A stretch of DNA of 64,000 nt from Galbitalea sp036499165 (GCA_036499165.1 DASYEE010000163.1:15170-79169), one strand, 5' to 3'. Counted from the first letter of the stretch, positions 26,455 to 36,105 are shown. The notes: generated by a model from the letters alone, not told the origin. Translations and numbers: made by a program.

Positions 26455-27279
26455 TCACGCGCGGGGAATGACCTCGAAGCGGCGAAGGGCGAGAGCCGGG
26501 TTCAGGAGCCGCACCGACGCGATGCGATCGGGGCTTATCGTCGCGACGGCGACATCCACGACCTCACCGACGGTCGCGAGCTCCACCCCCATGGGATCGA
26601 CGATCATGCTGTTGCCGACCCCGATGGGCGGCGAATGGTCGGCCGCCGCGAGGTAAATGGTGTTTTCGAGCGCCCTGGCGACCGCCAGCGTGCGCCAGTG
26701 GTGTTCCTTCAGGGGCCCGCGTACCCACTCCGACGGTACGAGCACCAGTGTGGCCCCCGCATCCACCAGTCGACGTGTCACCTCGGGAAAACGCAGGTCG
26801 TAACAGGTCTGGAGGCCCACGGTGAAGCCCTCGAAGCTGAACACCTGCGGCACCCCGATCTCGCCGGGGAGCACCCACGCCGACTCCTGCTCACCGAATG
26901 CGTCGTACAGGTGGAGCTTGCGGTATGTGGCAAGGATGTCTCCGGCAGGCGAGAGGGCGACAAGCGTGTTCGAGAAGCGGCTGGACTCACTCGTTTGCTC
27001 GACAAGCCCGACGACGATGTGGATGTCGAGGGCTGCGGCGAGCGCCCGGACTCCGGTGATGAACGGCCCGTCGATCGGCTGTGCGGCATCCACGAAACCC
27101 TGCCCGAGCTGTGCCTCGAAGTATGACGAGTATTCGGGGAAGACGACGAGTCTCGCGCCTCGAGCCACAGCGGCCTCGGCCAGCGAGCGCATCGTCTCGA
27201 GGTTGTCGCCCGCGTCGTTGATCGGTGCGAATTGCGCGACCGCGATCGCAACTCCGGCGTTCGCACTGCTCGCTTGCAT
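26455..27279 (-). CDS. Carbon-nitrogen hydrolase (nitrilase superfamily)
   Basis: A 274-residue amidase with the family triad: Glu in LVVFPEYSSYFE, Lys in YRKLHLYDAFG and Cys in GLQTCYDLRFPEVTRRL. This matches the omega-amidase/predicted amidohydrolase branch found across actinobacteria. It is followed head-to-head by glycerate kinase on the other strand, sharing a 37-bp gap that must hold both starts. The physiological amide is not recoverable from sequence. Confidence 0.9.
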   Translation of the reverse strand: MQASSANAGVAIAVAQFAPINDAGDNLETMRSLAEAAVARGARLVVFPEYSSYFEAQLGQGFVDAAQPIDGPFITGVRALAAALDIHIVVGLVEQTSESSRFSNTLVALSPAGDILATYRKLHLYDAFGEQESAWVLPGEIGVPQVFSFEGFTVGLQTCYDLRFPEVTRRLVDAGATLVLVPSEWVRGPLKEHHWRTLAVARALENTIYLAAADHSPPIGVGNSMIVDPMGVELATVGEVVDVAVATISPDRIASVRLLNPALALRRFEVIPRA

Positions 27280-27316
27280 GCGATCAGCCTATGGCGGGTA
27301 TGCCACCCTTGTACGC

Positions 27317-28429
27317 ATGGCCAGAATCGTCGTCGCTCCGGACTCCTTCAAAGGCTCAGCGGGGGCCAGCGACGCCGCTGCCGCTATTGCCCGGGGCTGG
27401 GCATCCGTGCGTTCGGGTGACGAGCTGGCACTGCTGCCCATGGCTGATGGCGGCGAGGGCACCGTCGAGGCGTTCGCGATGGCATTTCCGCACGCGACCA
27501 GGATGCCGCTCACCGTCACGGGGCCTGACAACCGCCCCGTGAATGCAGCGTGGCTGCTGCTGCCAGATGGCACCGGCGTCGTCGAGCTCGCAGGCGCAAG
27601 CGGGATCACCCTCCTCGACCCGCTGCTTCCCTTCGATGCGCACACGGTCGGGTTCGGCCAGCTCATCGCTGACGCGCTCGACCATGGGGTCACCCGGCTG
27701 CTGCTGGCCATCGGCGGCAGTTCGTCGACGGATGGCGGCACGGGAGCACTGACGGCTCTTGGAGCTCGATTTCTCGACGGCAGCGGGGCACCCATCGCGC
27801 CAGGCAACCGCGGGCTTGCCTCGCTCGCCACGGTCGATCGATCGGCGCTGCGTGACCTGCCGGTCGGCGGCGCGACGGTGCTGTCTGACGTCACGAATCC
27901 GCTGCTTGGCCCGCTCGGTGCTGCCGCTGTCTTCGGCCCACAGAAGGGCGCATCCCAGGAGGATGTCGCAGACCTCGACCAAGGACTCGGCAGGCTTTCG
28001 CTGATCGCCGGCGGCACTCCGGCCGCGCCGGGGGCCGGAGCCGCAGGGGGTGCGGGCTACGGCCTCCTGCTCTGGGGCGCGGCACTGTCGCCAGGTGCCG
28101 CCGCGGTCGGCGACGCCCTCGCGATGCCGTCGGCAGTCGCATCCGCCGACCTCGTGATCACGGGCGAGGGTCGATTCGACACCCAGTCGGCCGCCGGCAA
28201 AGTTCCGAGCTACCTTCTCGCTCTCGGTAAGGCTTCCGCGATACCGGTAGCCCTCGTCGCCGGCCTCGTGGACGCACCAACGGACGCGTTCTCTGACGCC
28301 GTGTCGCTGACCGATCTCGCGGGCAGCTCTGCCGCCTCGCGCGATGACGCCGAACGTTGGCTGGTTGAGGCGGGCGCGCGGCTCGCGCGAGGATATACGG
28401 AGCGCACCGGTCCTGCGAGCTCCACTTAG
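27317..28429 (+). CDS. glxK: Glycerate kinase
   Basis: A 370-residue GckA/GarK-type kinase that phosphorylates D-glycerate. Family motifs: RIVVAPDSFKGSAGASDAAA, LLPMADGGEGTVEAF, LLLAIGGSSSTDGGTGALTA, LGARFL, VLSDVTNPLLGPLGAAAVFG PQKGA and VITGEGRFDTQSAAGKVPS. The start is ATG 27317; the open frame extends upstream, but there it is antisense to the amidase gene. Convergent with mtlD, with stop codons overlapping by four bases. Confidence 0.94.
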   Translation: MARIVVAPDSFKGSAGASDAAAAIARGWASVRSGDELALLPMADGGEGTVEAFAMAFPHATRMPLTVTGPDNRPVNAAWLLLPDGTGVVELAGASGITLLDPLLPFDAHTVGFGQLIADALDHGVTRLLLAIGGSSSTDGGTGALTALGARFLDGSGAPIAPGNRGLASLATVDRSALRDLPVGGATVLSDVTNPLLGPLGAAAVFGPQKGASQEDVADLDQGLGRLSLIAGGTPAAPGAGAAGGAGYGLLLWGAALSPGAAAVGDALAMPSAVASADLVITGEGRFDTQSAAGKVPSYLLALGKASAIPVALVAGLVDAPTDAFSDAVSLTDLAGSSAASRDDAERWLVEAGARLARGYTERTGPASST

Positions 28430-29568
28430 CGCTCGGCTTTGACCCTCTCCACCACGGCGAGCACGTCGGCATAGAGCGGGTGCGACTCCTCGAGCCCCGT
28501 CACCTGGCGCACAAATGCATCCGCGTCGATCGACGTCAGTAGCTGGTCGAGTTCGACGCTCTGCGGGTCATCCGGCACCGCGAACTGGAGTGCAGCGCCC
28601 ATTGTGCGAACCAGCGCATCCGCCGAGAGCCCGCGCTCGGCGAGCTCGGCCGCCGGCCCGACGAAGCGTTCGTTGCGCGAGAGTTTGCGCAGCGGCTGGC
28701 GTCCGACCCGTTCGACCGTGTCTGTCAGCTCCTCGTTCGCGAAGCGCAGGATGTTCGTGTCGATGTATTCCTGGTGTTCCGCGGGGTCGAACTCGTGCTT
28801 AGCCACCAGCAGTTCCTTGGTTTCAGCGAGCACCGCTCTGACCTCCGCGAGGACGGCAGGCATCGCGATGGCATCCGAGATGGATGACGCCCCGGCCAAA
28901 AACCCGTGGTACGCCGTGGTCGCGTGACCGGTGTTGACCGTGAAGAGTTTGCGCTCGATGTACGGCGCGAGATCCTCGACGAAGTGCGCCTCCGGGATGA
29001 CGGGAACGTGCTCGCCGAAGGGCGGCCGTTCCACCGCCCACTCGAAGAATGTCTCGACGGTGACATCGAGTCCTGCATCCTCCGGCTGTCCGGGGACGAT
29101 CCGATCGACCGCCGTGTTCGCAAACACGGCGCGCTCGAGCAGCGAGTCGTCGGCCAGCGCAGCCACGACCTCCGCCTTCAGCAGATCCGTCGCATTGATC
29201 GCGTTCTCGCAGGCCATGACGGCGAGGGGCGCGAGGGACTGCTCCCGCTCGGCGAGAGCCGCTGCTATGACCGGTGCGACGAAGCGCAGGATGTTGGGGC
29301 CGACCGCGGTCGTGACGATATCCGCTGTGGCGATCTCGGCGATCGTCGCCGCTTCGTTCGTCCGGCTGTTCAGCGCACGATAGTTATCGACTGTGCTGGT
29401 CGACGCGCCCGCACCTACCTCCCGTACGAGATAGCTGCTGCTGGCTGCGAGCGCGTCGATCAGGTCTGCGTTGACGTCGGCGAAAACCACTTCGTATCCG
29501 GCATTGTGCAGGATGAGACCGACGAATCCCCTGCCGATATTTCCCGCACCGAAGTGCACTGCCTTCAT
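28426..29568 (-). CDS. mtlD: Mannitol-1-phosphate 5-dehydrogenase
   Basis: A 380-residue long-chain dehydrogenase converting mannitol-1-phosphate to fructose-6-phosphate with NAD. MKAVHFGAGNIGRGFVGLIL is the Rossmann fingerprint; VMACENAINATDLLK and AVFANTAVDRIVPGQ are family-typical; the catalytic lysine sits in LFTVNTGHATTAYHG FLAG region (KLFTVNTGHA). GGAGG upstream fixes ATG 29568. It is the last gene of the mannitol PTS operon, 16 bases after mtlF. Confidence 0.95.
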   Translation of the reverse strand: MKAVHFGAGNIGRGFVGLILHNAGYEVVFADVNADLIDALAASSSYLVREVGAGASTSTVDNYRALNSRTNEAATIAEIATADIVTTAVGPNILRFVAPVIAAALAEREQSLAPLAVMACENAINATDLLKAEVVAALADDSLLERAVFANTAVDRIVPGQPEDAGLDVTVETFFEWAVERPPFGEHVPVIPEAHFVEDLAPYIERKLFTVNTGHATTAYHGFLAGASSISDAIAMPAVLAEVRAVLAETKELLVAKHEFDPAEHQEYIDTNILRFANEELTDTVERVGRQPLRKLSRNERFVGPAAELAERGLSADALVRTMGAALQFAVPDDPQSVELDQLLTSIDADAFVRQVTGLEESHPLYADVLAVVERVKAER

Positions 29569-29584
29569 GGTCGTGGCGCCTCCA

Positions 29585-30016
29585 TCACGCATTGACATCC
29601 CCGAGGAGCGCGAAGACGTCCTCCGGGGTTTCAGCGACGAGGAGCCGATCCACTTGCTCCTCGTCGCTGAAGATCAGGGCGATGCTCGAGAGCACGTCCA
29701 TGTGTCCGCCATCTTTTCCGGCGATGCCGACGACGAAGCGAACGGGGTTGCCGTTCCAGTCGATCGGGTCGTCGTAGCGCACGAACGAGAGCGCGGAGTC
29801 AAGCACCGTGTCCTTGCCCTCGTTCGTGCCATGCGGAATAGCCAGGAAGTTGCCCATATAGGTCGACACCAGGTTTTCGCGATCGTGCATGTAGTTCGGG
29901 TATTCGGCGGTGACCGCTCCCGTTCCAACGAGGATCCGACCGGCTTCATCGATGGCATCATCGACAGAGCGCGCCGATCCGTGCAGGTCGATCTGCGAGA
30001 GTTCCAACACGCTCAT
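29585..30016 (-). CDS. mtlF: Mannitol-specific PTS enzyme IIA
   Basis: A 143-residue IIA of the mannitol/fructose class, taking phosphate from HPr on the histidine in FLAIPHGTNEGKDTVLDSAL and passing it to the IIB domain of MtlA. ENLVSTYMGNFLAIPHGTNE is the conserved active-site loop. It lies between mtlA and mtlD in the same direction. Stand-alone IIA is the arrangement common in Gram-positives, where MtlA lacks its own IIA. Confidence 0.95.
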   Translation of the reverse strand: MSVLELSQIDLHGSARSVDDAIDEAGRILVGTGAVTAEYPNYMHDRENLVSTYMGNFLAIPHGTNEGKDTVLDSALSFVRYDDPIDWNGNPVRFVVGIAGKDGGHMDVLSSIALIFSDEEQVDRLLVAETPEDVFALLGDVNA

Positions 30017-30086
30017 TGGCTCTACCTGGTTCCTTTTCTGGGCGGGGGCCCGTGGCTACTGTGGATTGCGTTTCAACTGGCCGGCG

Positions 30087-31631
30087 TTACCTGATGATCT
30101 GCGAGGCTTCGACATCGGCGACAACCTCGTCGTATCTCGGGCTCGACATGAAGTTGTCGACCGAGACGTGCAGCGCACTTGGGGCCTTTTCGCGGGCCCG
30201 ATCGGTCAGCTGCGACTGGGTTATGACCAGGTCGATATCGTCCGTGAGGTTAGCGATCGCTTTGTTCTCGACCGTAACACCGGTGATGCCTGCCTTCTTC
30301 AGTTTGTTGCGTACGACCGTGGCTCCCATGGCGCTCGAGCCCATGCCTGCGTCGCAGGCGAAGACGATCGAGGTGATCGGTCCCTTGACGGTGACCGTGC
30401 TTCCGCCCGAGACATCCGCATCGGCCTGGGGGCTGTGCGCACCCGCTGTGCCGAGCAGGTCGCCGACGCGGCTGTCACGGCCCTTGTTCGCCGCGTTCTG
30501 GGCGACTGCGGCGCCGAACACATCTTCGCCCGCCTCCGCTTCGAGAGCCAGATCGCGCTTGCGGCTGGCCCGAAGGATGACCGCGGTGATTACGAAGGAC
30601 ACCGCAGCAGACAGAACAACCGAGAGGATGACGCCGAGGTAGCTGCCTTTCGACGTGGATATCATCACCGCGATTATCGAGCCAGGAGAAGCCGGAGCCA
30701 CGAGGCCCGACTGGAACGCGACGTTGGTGGCAACACCGGTCGCGCCACCGCCGATGACCGCGAGAACCAGGATCGGCTTCGACAGCACGAAGGGGAAGTA
30801 CACCTCGTGGATGCCGCCAAGGAACTGGATGATGAACGCTCCTGGGGCGGTCGCACGTGCGATTCCAACACCGAAGAAGGTGAACGCGAGCAGCAGGCCC
30901 GCACCGGGGCCGGGGTTCGCCTCGAGCAGGAACAGGATCGACTTGCCAGACTCCTTCACCTGCTGCGCGCCAAGCTGGTCGAGCACGCCGTGGTTGATCG
31001 CATTGTTCAGGAAGACGACCTTCGCCGGCTCGATGAAGATGCTCGCGAGCGGGAGCAGGTGCGCATTGACGAGCGCCTTGACTCCAGCTCCCAGCACGTC
31101 GCTGATCCAGGAGAAGAACGGCGACAGCCAGAAGAACCCCGCGAGCGCGAGGCCGAAGCCGAGGAAGCCCGCTGAGAAGTTATTGACCAGCATCTCGAAC
31201 CCGGCCCGGATCTTGCCCTCCCAGAGACGGTCGAGCTGCTTCATGATGTACGCGCCGAGAGGCCCGCAGATCATGGCGCCGAGGATCATCGTGGTGCCGA
31301 GGGAACCGACGATGACACCGGTCGCGAAGACCGTGCCGACGACGGCGCCGCGGAGCCCGTAGACCATGCGGCCACCCTGGGCTGCAATGAGCAAGGGAAT
31401 CAGGTAGGTGATCATCGGGCCGACGAGGCCGACGTTGGCTACCCCGTTGGTTGTGCCGAAGCCACCGAGGACGCCGTTCGGAGTCCATCCAGTCGGGATG
31501 AACAGGGCGGTGATGAGGCCCCACGCGATGAACGCGGGGATATTGGGCATGACCATTCCGCTGAGGAACGTGCCAAACCGCTGCACGCGCACGCGGGCCG
31601 TGCTCGGCGGTGCGACAGACGTCGTTGTCAT
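30087..31631 (-). CDS. mtlA: Mannitol PTS permease IICB
   Basis: A 514-residue membrane transporter that takes up and phosphorylates mannitol. IIC runs from VQRFGTFLSGMVMPNIPAFI through GAGLLLAFTFFGVGIARATA to QFLGGIHEVYFPFVLSKPIL; about eight membrane segments. After a linker rich in Gly/Asp (AHSPQADADVSGGSTVTVKG) the IIB domain holds the phospho-cysteine in IVFACDAGMGSSAMGATVVR. No IIA domain, which is supplied by mtlF. Its start is six bases after the ptsI stop, so PTS general and specific genes share a transcript. Confidence 0.96.
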   Translation of the reverse strand: MTTTSVAPPSTARVRVQRFGTFLSGMVMPNIPAFIAWGLITALFIPTGWTPNGVLGGFGTTNGVANVGLVGPMITYLIPLLIAAQGGRMVYGLRGAVVGTVFATGVIVGSLGTTMILGAMICGPLGAYIMKQLDRLWEGKIRAGFEMLVNNFSAGFLGFGLALAGFFWLSPFFSWISDVLGAGVKALVNAHLLPLASIFIEPAKVVFLNNAINHGVLDQLGAQQVKESGKSILFLLEANPGPGAGLLLAFTFFGVGIARATAPGAFIIQFLGGIHEVYFPFVLSKPILVLAVIGGGATGVATNVAFQSGLVAPASPGSIIAVMISTSKGSYLGVILSVVLSAAVSFVITAVILRASRKRDLALEAEAGEDVFGAAVAQNAANKGRDSRVGDLLGTAGAHSPQADADVSGGSTVTVKGPITSIVFACDAGMGSSAMGATVVRNKLKKAGITGVTVENKAIANLTDDIDLVITQSQLTDRAREKAPSALHVSVDNFMSSPRYDEVVADVEASQIIR

Positions 31632-31636
31632 TTCGT

Positions 31637-33343
31637 TTACTCCGATTCTGTGGGTTGGGTGGTGCCGGGGGTTGCCGCCGCCAGCACCGCTGCGCGGGCT
31701 TCGACGGCGCTATTTGCCGAGAGTGCTAGTTCGGCGAATCCTGTTGCCTGTTCTTTCGTGAAGCGGCTGAGCTCCGCGCGGACATCGGCGAGCGCGGCGG
31801 GAGACATCGACAGCGTCGTGGCTCCGAGGCCGACGAGAACGACCGCGAGCATGGGGTCGGCCGCTGCCTCGCCGCAGATCCCGACGGGCTTACCGAGCGC
31901 GGCTCCCGCCTTGCCGACCTCGCCAACGAGCCGGAGAACCGCAGGATGCCACGGGTCCTGGAACGACGCGACGGAGCCGAGCAGGCGGTCAGCGGCCAGT
32001 GTGTACTGCGTGAGGTCGTTGGTGCCGATCGACGCGAAGTCGGCATCGGCGAGAATGCGGTCGGCCAGGAGAGCGGACGCGGGGACCTCGACCATGACGC
32101 CAGCGGTCTTCAGCCCGATCTCCTTCGCCAGCGACACGAAGTAGCGGGTCTCTTCGACCGTCGACACCATCGGGGCCATGACCCAGACATCCGCCTCGCT
32201 GGCGTTCGCGGCGTTGGCGATCGCCGTGAGCTGGTCGCGCATGATCGGCTCGTGCGCGCGGAGGGCGCGGAGCCCGCGGAGCCCGAGTGCCGGATTCTCC
32301 TCCGGCTCATCGTTCAGGAAGCTGAGCGGCTTGTCCGCGCCGGCATCCAGCGCCCGGACGACGACCTTCTTGCCGGGGAACGCAGCGAACAGCGCTTCGT
32401 ATTTGGCCTGCTGCTCCTCGACGGTCGGCGCATTGCTCGAATCGAGGAACAGGAACTCCGTGCGGAACAGCCCGACGCCCTCTGCACCCTTCTCGACTGC
32501 CTCCGCGAGTTTGTCGACAGCGCCGAGGTTTGCCAGCAGCGGGATCGCCGTGCCATCCGCCAACCGCCCGGGGCCGACCGGCACGTCGGGAGCTGCGGCG
32601 CGAGCTGCGAGGGTCTCCTCGGCCGCGCTTCGCTCTGCGTCCGTCGGATCGACCGTAACGACCCCCGATGATGCGTCGACGATGACCGTTTCGTCGTCCT
32701 CCAGGGAAAGGGCACCGGCCGTTCCGACGACGGCAACGATCGACTTCTCCCGCGCGAGGATCGCGGTGTGTGAGGTCGGTCCGCCGTCGCTCGTGATCAG
32801 CGCGAGCACCTTGTCGAGATTGAGAAGCGCCGTGTCAGCCGGCGCGAGATCGCGGGCGACCAGGACGAAGGGATGATCCGGGTCCGGCACGCCGGGAGCC
32901 GCGACGCCCTGAAGGTGCGCGACCGCGCGCTGCGAGACGTCGTCGAGGTCCGTAGCCCGCTCCCCCATGTATCCGCCCATGCTCACGAGCAGGTCGCGGA
33001 ATTGCACGAATGCCTCGAAAACCGCGCGTTCCGCGGTACGGCCTCCGTCGATGCGGGCGTTGACATCGTCTTTCAGCGTCGGGTCCTCCGCCATGAAGGC
33101 CTGCGCATCGAGGACATCCTTTGCCGAGCCGCCCGCCTTTTCGCCCCGGAGGCGGATGTCGGCTGCCGTCGCGGCGAGAGCGCCGGCCGCGCGCACCTTC
33201 TCTTCGTCAGCACCCAGGCCGCTTGCGGCATCCGATGGCTCTGGGAGCGGGTCTGGCATGCGCAGGACCCGGCCGACCGCGAGGCCGCGACCGATCCCCA
33301 CTCCCGTCAGGGAGCGCGTTTCGAGGGCGTGTGATGCAGTCAC
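31637..33343 (-). CDS. ptsI: PTS enzyme I (phosphoenolpyruvate-protein phosphotransferase)
   Basis: A 568-residue Enzyme I. N-terminal part includes the phospho-histidine in SDGGPTSHTAILAREKSIVA, the PEP-binding TIM barrel has GVGLFRTEFLFLDSSNAPTV, LGLRGLRALRAHEPIMRDQL, MVEVPASALLADRI and the cysteine/Asp motif IGTNDLTQYTLAADRL with VGICGEAAADP. Full length. GTG start overlaps the ptsH stop by four bases. The only ptsHI in the window, located inside the mannitol cluster, hence probably induced with it or serving all PTS. Confidence 0.96.
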   Translation of the reverse strand: MTASHALETRSLTGVGIGRGLAVGRVLRMPDPLPEPSDAASGLGADEEKVRAAGALAATAADIRLRGEKAGGSAKDVLDAQAFMAEDPTLKDDVNARIDGGRTAERAVFEAFVQFRDLLVSMGGYMGERATDLDDVSQRAVAHLQGVAAPGVPDPDHPFVLVARDLAPADTALLNLDKVLALITSDGGPTSHTAILAREKSIVAVVGTAGALSLEDDETVIVDASSGVVTVDPTDAERSAAEETLAARAAAPDVPVGPGRLADGTAIPLLANLGAVDKLAEAVEKGAEGVGLFRTEFLFLDSSNAPTVEEQQAKYEALFAAFPGKKVVVRALDAGADKPLSFLNDEPEENPALGLRGLRALRAHEPIMRDQLTAIANAANASEADVWVMAPMVSTVEETRYFVSLAKEIGLKTAGVMVEVPASALLADRILADADFASIGTNDLTQYTLAADRLLGSVASFQDPWHPAVLRLVGEVGKAGAALGKPVGICGEAAADPMLAVVLVGLGATTLSMSPAALADVRAELSRFTKEQATGFAELALSANSAVEARAAVLAAATPGTTQPTESE

Positions 33344-33603
33344 GCGTCGAAGTCCGTATTCAGGAGTTCGGCGAGCGAGTCGAGCACGGAGTCGGCGTTG
33401 TCGCCCTCCGCCTTGAGGGTGATCTGGTCGCCGTGATTGATTCCGAGCGAAATGACGCCGAGGATGCTCGCGGCGTTCAGGGTCTTCTCGCCCTTGGTGA
33501 GTTCGACCGGGATACCGGACGCGGTTACGGCCTGCACGAACAGCGAGGCTGGGCGAGCGTGCAGCCCATGAGCGGATGCGATGGTTACGGTGCGTTCAGG
33601 CAT
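33340..33603 (-). CDS. ptsH: HPr phosphocarrier protein
   Basis: An 87-residue HPr. The active-site histidine is in ASAHGLHARPASLFVQAV, and the regulatory serine region reads NAASILGVISLGINHGDQIT, so Ser46 is present. ATG 33603 with AAGGAT upstream; overlaps the IIB-like gene stop by eight bases and the ptsI start by four. It passes phosphate from EI to MtlF and to other IIA proteins. Confidence 0.95.
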   Translation of the reverse strand: MPERTVTIASAHGLHARPASLFVQAVTASGIPVELTKGEKTLNAASILGVISLGINHGDQITLKAEGDNADSVLDSLAELLNTDFDA

Positions 33604-33928
33604 GTGTGGATCCTTCTGGAGTTGCGTCCAACAGGCCGATGGCGAGTTCGAGCGCCTCGAGCGCGCCCGTCGGTCCAAAGGCTGTCGATGGGAGGAGCGC
33701 AGCGGGAACGGAGTGTTCCGCAGCCGCCGCCTTCAGCTCGGCGAAACTGGATGCGAGGTGCGGCCCGACCAGGAGTACGCGAGCGTCTGAGAGGCGAGAG
33801 CCGAGATCGAGGTTGCTCGCGGCACGTGCCGTGAGGTCGAGCCCGCGCTCTGCGACGATGGTGCGCATGCGACTCGCAAGAAAAGTGCTCGAGGCACCAG
33901 CACCGCATACGACGAGAATCATGTCCAT
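33596..33928 (-). CDS. Stand-alone PTS IIB-like protein (lactose/cellobiose type)
   Basis: A 110-residue small protein with the phospho-cysteine loop ILVVCGAGASSTFLASRMRT, matching PTS_IIB of the lactose/cellobiose superfamily, followed by the alternating sheet-helix pattern (DARVLLVGPHLASSFAELKA). There is no matching IIC or IIA gene nearby, so it is either a component of a transporter coded elsewhere or a regulatory phosphate acceptor in this operon. ATG 33928 has AAGGAGG eight bases upstream. First gene of the mannitol PTS operon. Confidence 0.85.
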   Translation of the reverse strand: MDMILVVCGAGASSTFLASRMRTIVAERGLDLTARAASNLDLGSRLSDARVLLVGPHLASSFAELKAAAAEHSVPAALLPSTAFGPTGALEALELAIGLLDATPEGSTHA

Positions 33929-34008
33929 CGGGGTCGCCTCCTTGCGTACCGAATGCCGTGCTGTCGGCGCCGGGGGTGGCACCGCGAGCGCCTTCGATTC
34001 ACATCGAA

Positions 34009-34076
34009 CGCTCAGGTCAATGATTGAGCGGAGGGCCGTACGGCATCCAATAGACGTGTTTCCGCTGGTGCGGAAA
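34009..34076. promoter_or_regulatory. Two inverted repeats between mtlR and the PTS operon
   Basis: The 200-bp divergent gap holds two perfect palindromes: CGCTCA (34009-34014) with TGAGCG (34025-34030), and TTTCCGC (34059-34065) with GCGGAAA (34070-34076). Candidate binding sites for MtlR or a catabolite regulator; the second lies about 50 bases before mtlR. Confidence 0.5.
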
Positions 34077-34128
34077 AAACTGTGCGACCGACCCACGACG
34101 AGCGGAACGCGGTTACAGTGACGGTGCG

Positions 34129-36051
34129 ATGACCGATAAGTATGAGCGCCTGCTCGATCACCTGGTGCAGTCAGATGGCTGGGTCACAGCGGCGGAGCTG
34201 GCCGACCAGCTCGGCGTGACGACGCGCAGTGTGCGCAGCTACGTCACCGCTGCCAAGGCGGCCGCGCATCCACTCACGATCATCACGGCGTCGACCAGCG
34301 GCTACCGTCTCAATCGCGAGGCGTACGCGACGTTCGTCTCTGGCGCACGGGCGAAAGACAGTGACTTCGACACCCCGCGCGACCGGGTCCATCACCTCGT
34401 CCGTCGACTCACGGAGGCGCCACAGGGCCTCGATATCCACGCCCTGGCGGACAGCCTGTTCGTGAGTGAGTCGACCATCGAGAACGACCTGCGCAAGGTC
34501 AAGGCGCTCGGTGAGGATGCCGGGGTCTCGCTCGCGAGGCACGGAAGCGTCGTGACCCTGACCGGCGCAGAAAGCGACCACAGGCGACTGCTCAGCAAGC
34601 TGTTCCACAGCGAGAGCGCGCAGGGGTTCCTCGAACTCGAGAATGTGCAACGGGAATTCGCCTCCGACGACCTCGGAGCATTCAAGACCGACCTGATCGC
34701 CATGCTCGACTCTCAGGGCTACTTCGTCAACGAGTACGGCGTCAACAGCGTGCTGCTGCACGTGGCGATCGCCGTCGACCGCGTGATCCGCGACCAGCGT
34801 CTGCCCGGGGCCGGCGCCCACCCCCGCGACCCCGAGCGCGAACCGGTGACCTTCGGGCTCGCGACGCTCATCAGCACGCACTTCGACGTGATTCTCGGCG
34901 ACGCAGACCTCGAGTACCTCGCTAAGCTCCTGACCACCCGGGTCATCACGCCCGGCCAGGGCGCTCCCGTCGAGGAGGTGGTCGAGCACTATGTCGACCC
35001 GGATAACCTCGCGCTGGTGCGCACCGTTGTCGCGCAGGTGAGCGAGGAATACCTCGTCGAGCTCAACGACGAGGCGTTCATGGTGCGTCTCGCGCTGCAT
35101 CTCGGGAACCTCGTGGCGAGGGCGCAGGACAACTCGTATTCGCGGAACCCGTTGGTGCGATCGATCAAGACCTCGTACCCGATGATCTACGACGTCGCCG
35201 TCTTCATGGCGTCGCAGATCCAGCGCGCGAAGTCGATCACGATGAACGACGACGAGATCTCTTACATCGCACTCCACCTCGGATCATTCCTCGAACGCCA
35301 GTCGCGCCGTGAGGAGCGCCTCACGGTCGCGATCGTGTGCCCTGGCTACTACGACATGCACACGATCCTCCGCGAGCGCATCGAGAGCGCCCTCGGGTCA
35401 GAGCTCTCGGTAGAGATCGTTGTGACAAGGACGGATGTCGACTGGCTCGACTTCTCGACGGACCTCGTGCTCACCACAATCACGGGCAAAGGGTCGGGCG
35501 ACAACGTCGTCGTCATCCAGCCGTTCCTGACCGACGGCGACATCGACAACATCCGTCGTGCGATCACTCGCGTTCGCCGTCATCGCAAGCGCGCCCAGAT
35601 CAAGGATGACCTGCTCCTGTACTTCTCGGACGGCCTGTTCCTGCGCAACATGACGGCTGACTCCGAGGTCGAGATGATTCGGCTGCTCGGCGGTCTCATG
35701 GTCGAGCGCGGAATCATCGACGAGTCGTACGTGGATGGCGCGGTCGAGCGGGAGCTCATGTCGTCGACGGCCTTCACCGACACGATCGCCGTGCCGCACG
35801 CGATGGTCATGAGCGCATCGAAGACGTCGATCGCGATTGCGGTCAACGAGACTCCCATGAAGTGGGGAGACAATCGCGTGAACGTGATCGCGCTGATCGC
35901 TTTCTCCTCAAGCGGCCGAAGCTCGTTCCAGGAGGTCTTCGACCAGTTCGTCGAGGTTTTTGCTGATCGTGGCGATGTTCTCGAACTGATCAAACGCTCG
36001 ATCGACTTTGCGAGCTTCATCGAAGAGCTCGTTCACGTCATCGATAAGTGA
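34129..36051 (+). CDS. mtlR: PRD-domain transcriptional activator (MtlR/BglG-type)
   Basis: A 640-residue PTS-controlled regulator. N-terminal HTH (WVTAAELADQLGVTTRSVRS YVTAAK) and a second HTH (LDIHALADSLFVSESTIEND LRKVKAL), two PRD domains (VLLHVAIAVDRVIRDQRLPG; ISYIALHLGSFLERQSRREE), an EIIB-like region (CPGYYDMHTILRERI) whose cysteine sits before the GYY, and a C-terminal EIIA domain with phospho-His in FTDTIAVPHAMVMSAS. Phosphorylation of PRDs by HPr and EIIs would gate activity. Divergent from the PTS operon, so probably its activator; mannitol specificity is inferred from context. Confidence 0.92.
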   Translation: MTDKYERLLDHLVQSDGWVTAAELADQLGVTTRSVRSYVTAAKAAAHPLTIITASTSGYRLNREAYATFVSGARAKDSDFDTPRDRVHHLVRRLTEAPQGLDIHALADSLFVSESTIENDLRKVKALGEDAGVSLARHGSVVTLTGAESDHRRLLSKLFHSESAQGFLELENVQREFASDDLGAFKTDLIAMLDSQGYFVNEYGVNSVLLHVAIAVDRVIRDQRLPGAGAHPRDPEREPVTFGLATLISTHFDVILGDADLEYLAKLLTTRVITPGQGAPVEEVVEHYVDPDNLALVRTVVAQVSEEYLVELNDEAFMVRLALHLGNLVARAQDNSYSRNPLVRSIKTSYPMIYDVAVFMASQIQRAKSITMNDDEISYIALHLGSFLERQSRREERLTVAIVCPGYYDMHTILRERIESALGSELSVEIVVTRTDVDWLDFSTDLVLTTITGKGSGDNVVVIQPFLTDGDIDNIRRAITRVRRHRKRAQIKDDLLLYFSDGLFLRNMTADSEVEMIRLLGGLMVERGIIDESYVDGAVERELMSSTAFTDTIAVPHAMVMSASKTSIAIAVNETPMKWGDNRVNVIALIAFSSSGRSSFQEVFDQFVEVFADRGDVLELIKRSIDFASFIEELVHVIDK

Positions 36052-36105
36052 ACGTGCCCGTGCCACCAACGCGGGCGTGCAGCCTCGCCCGCTAACATCG
36101 TGAAG

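Noticed and set aside
26822..27316. N-terminal extension of glycerate kinase
   Set aside because: The stretch is antisense to the amidase gene and the canonical glycerate kinase N-terminus begins at 27317.
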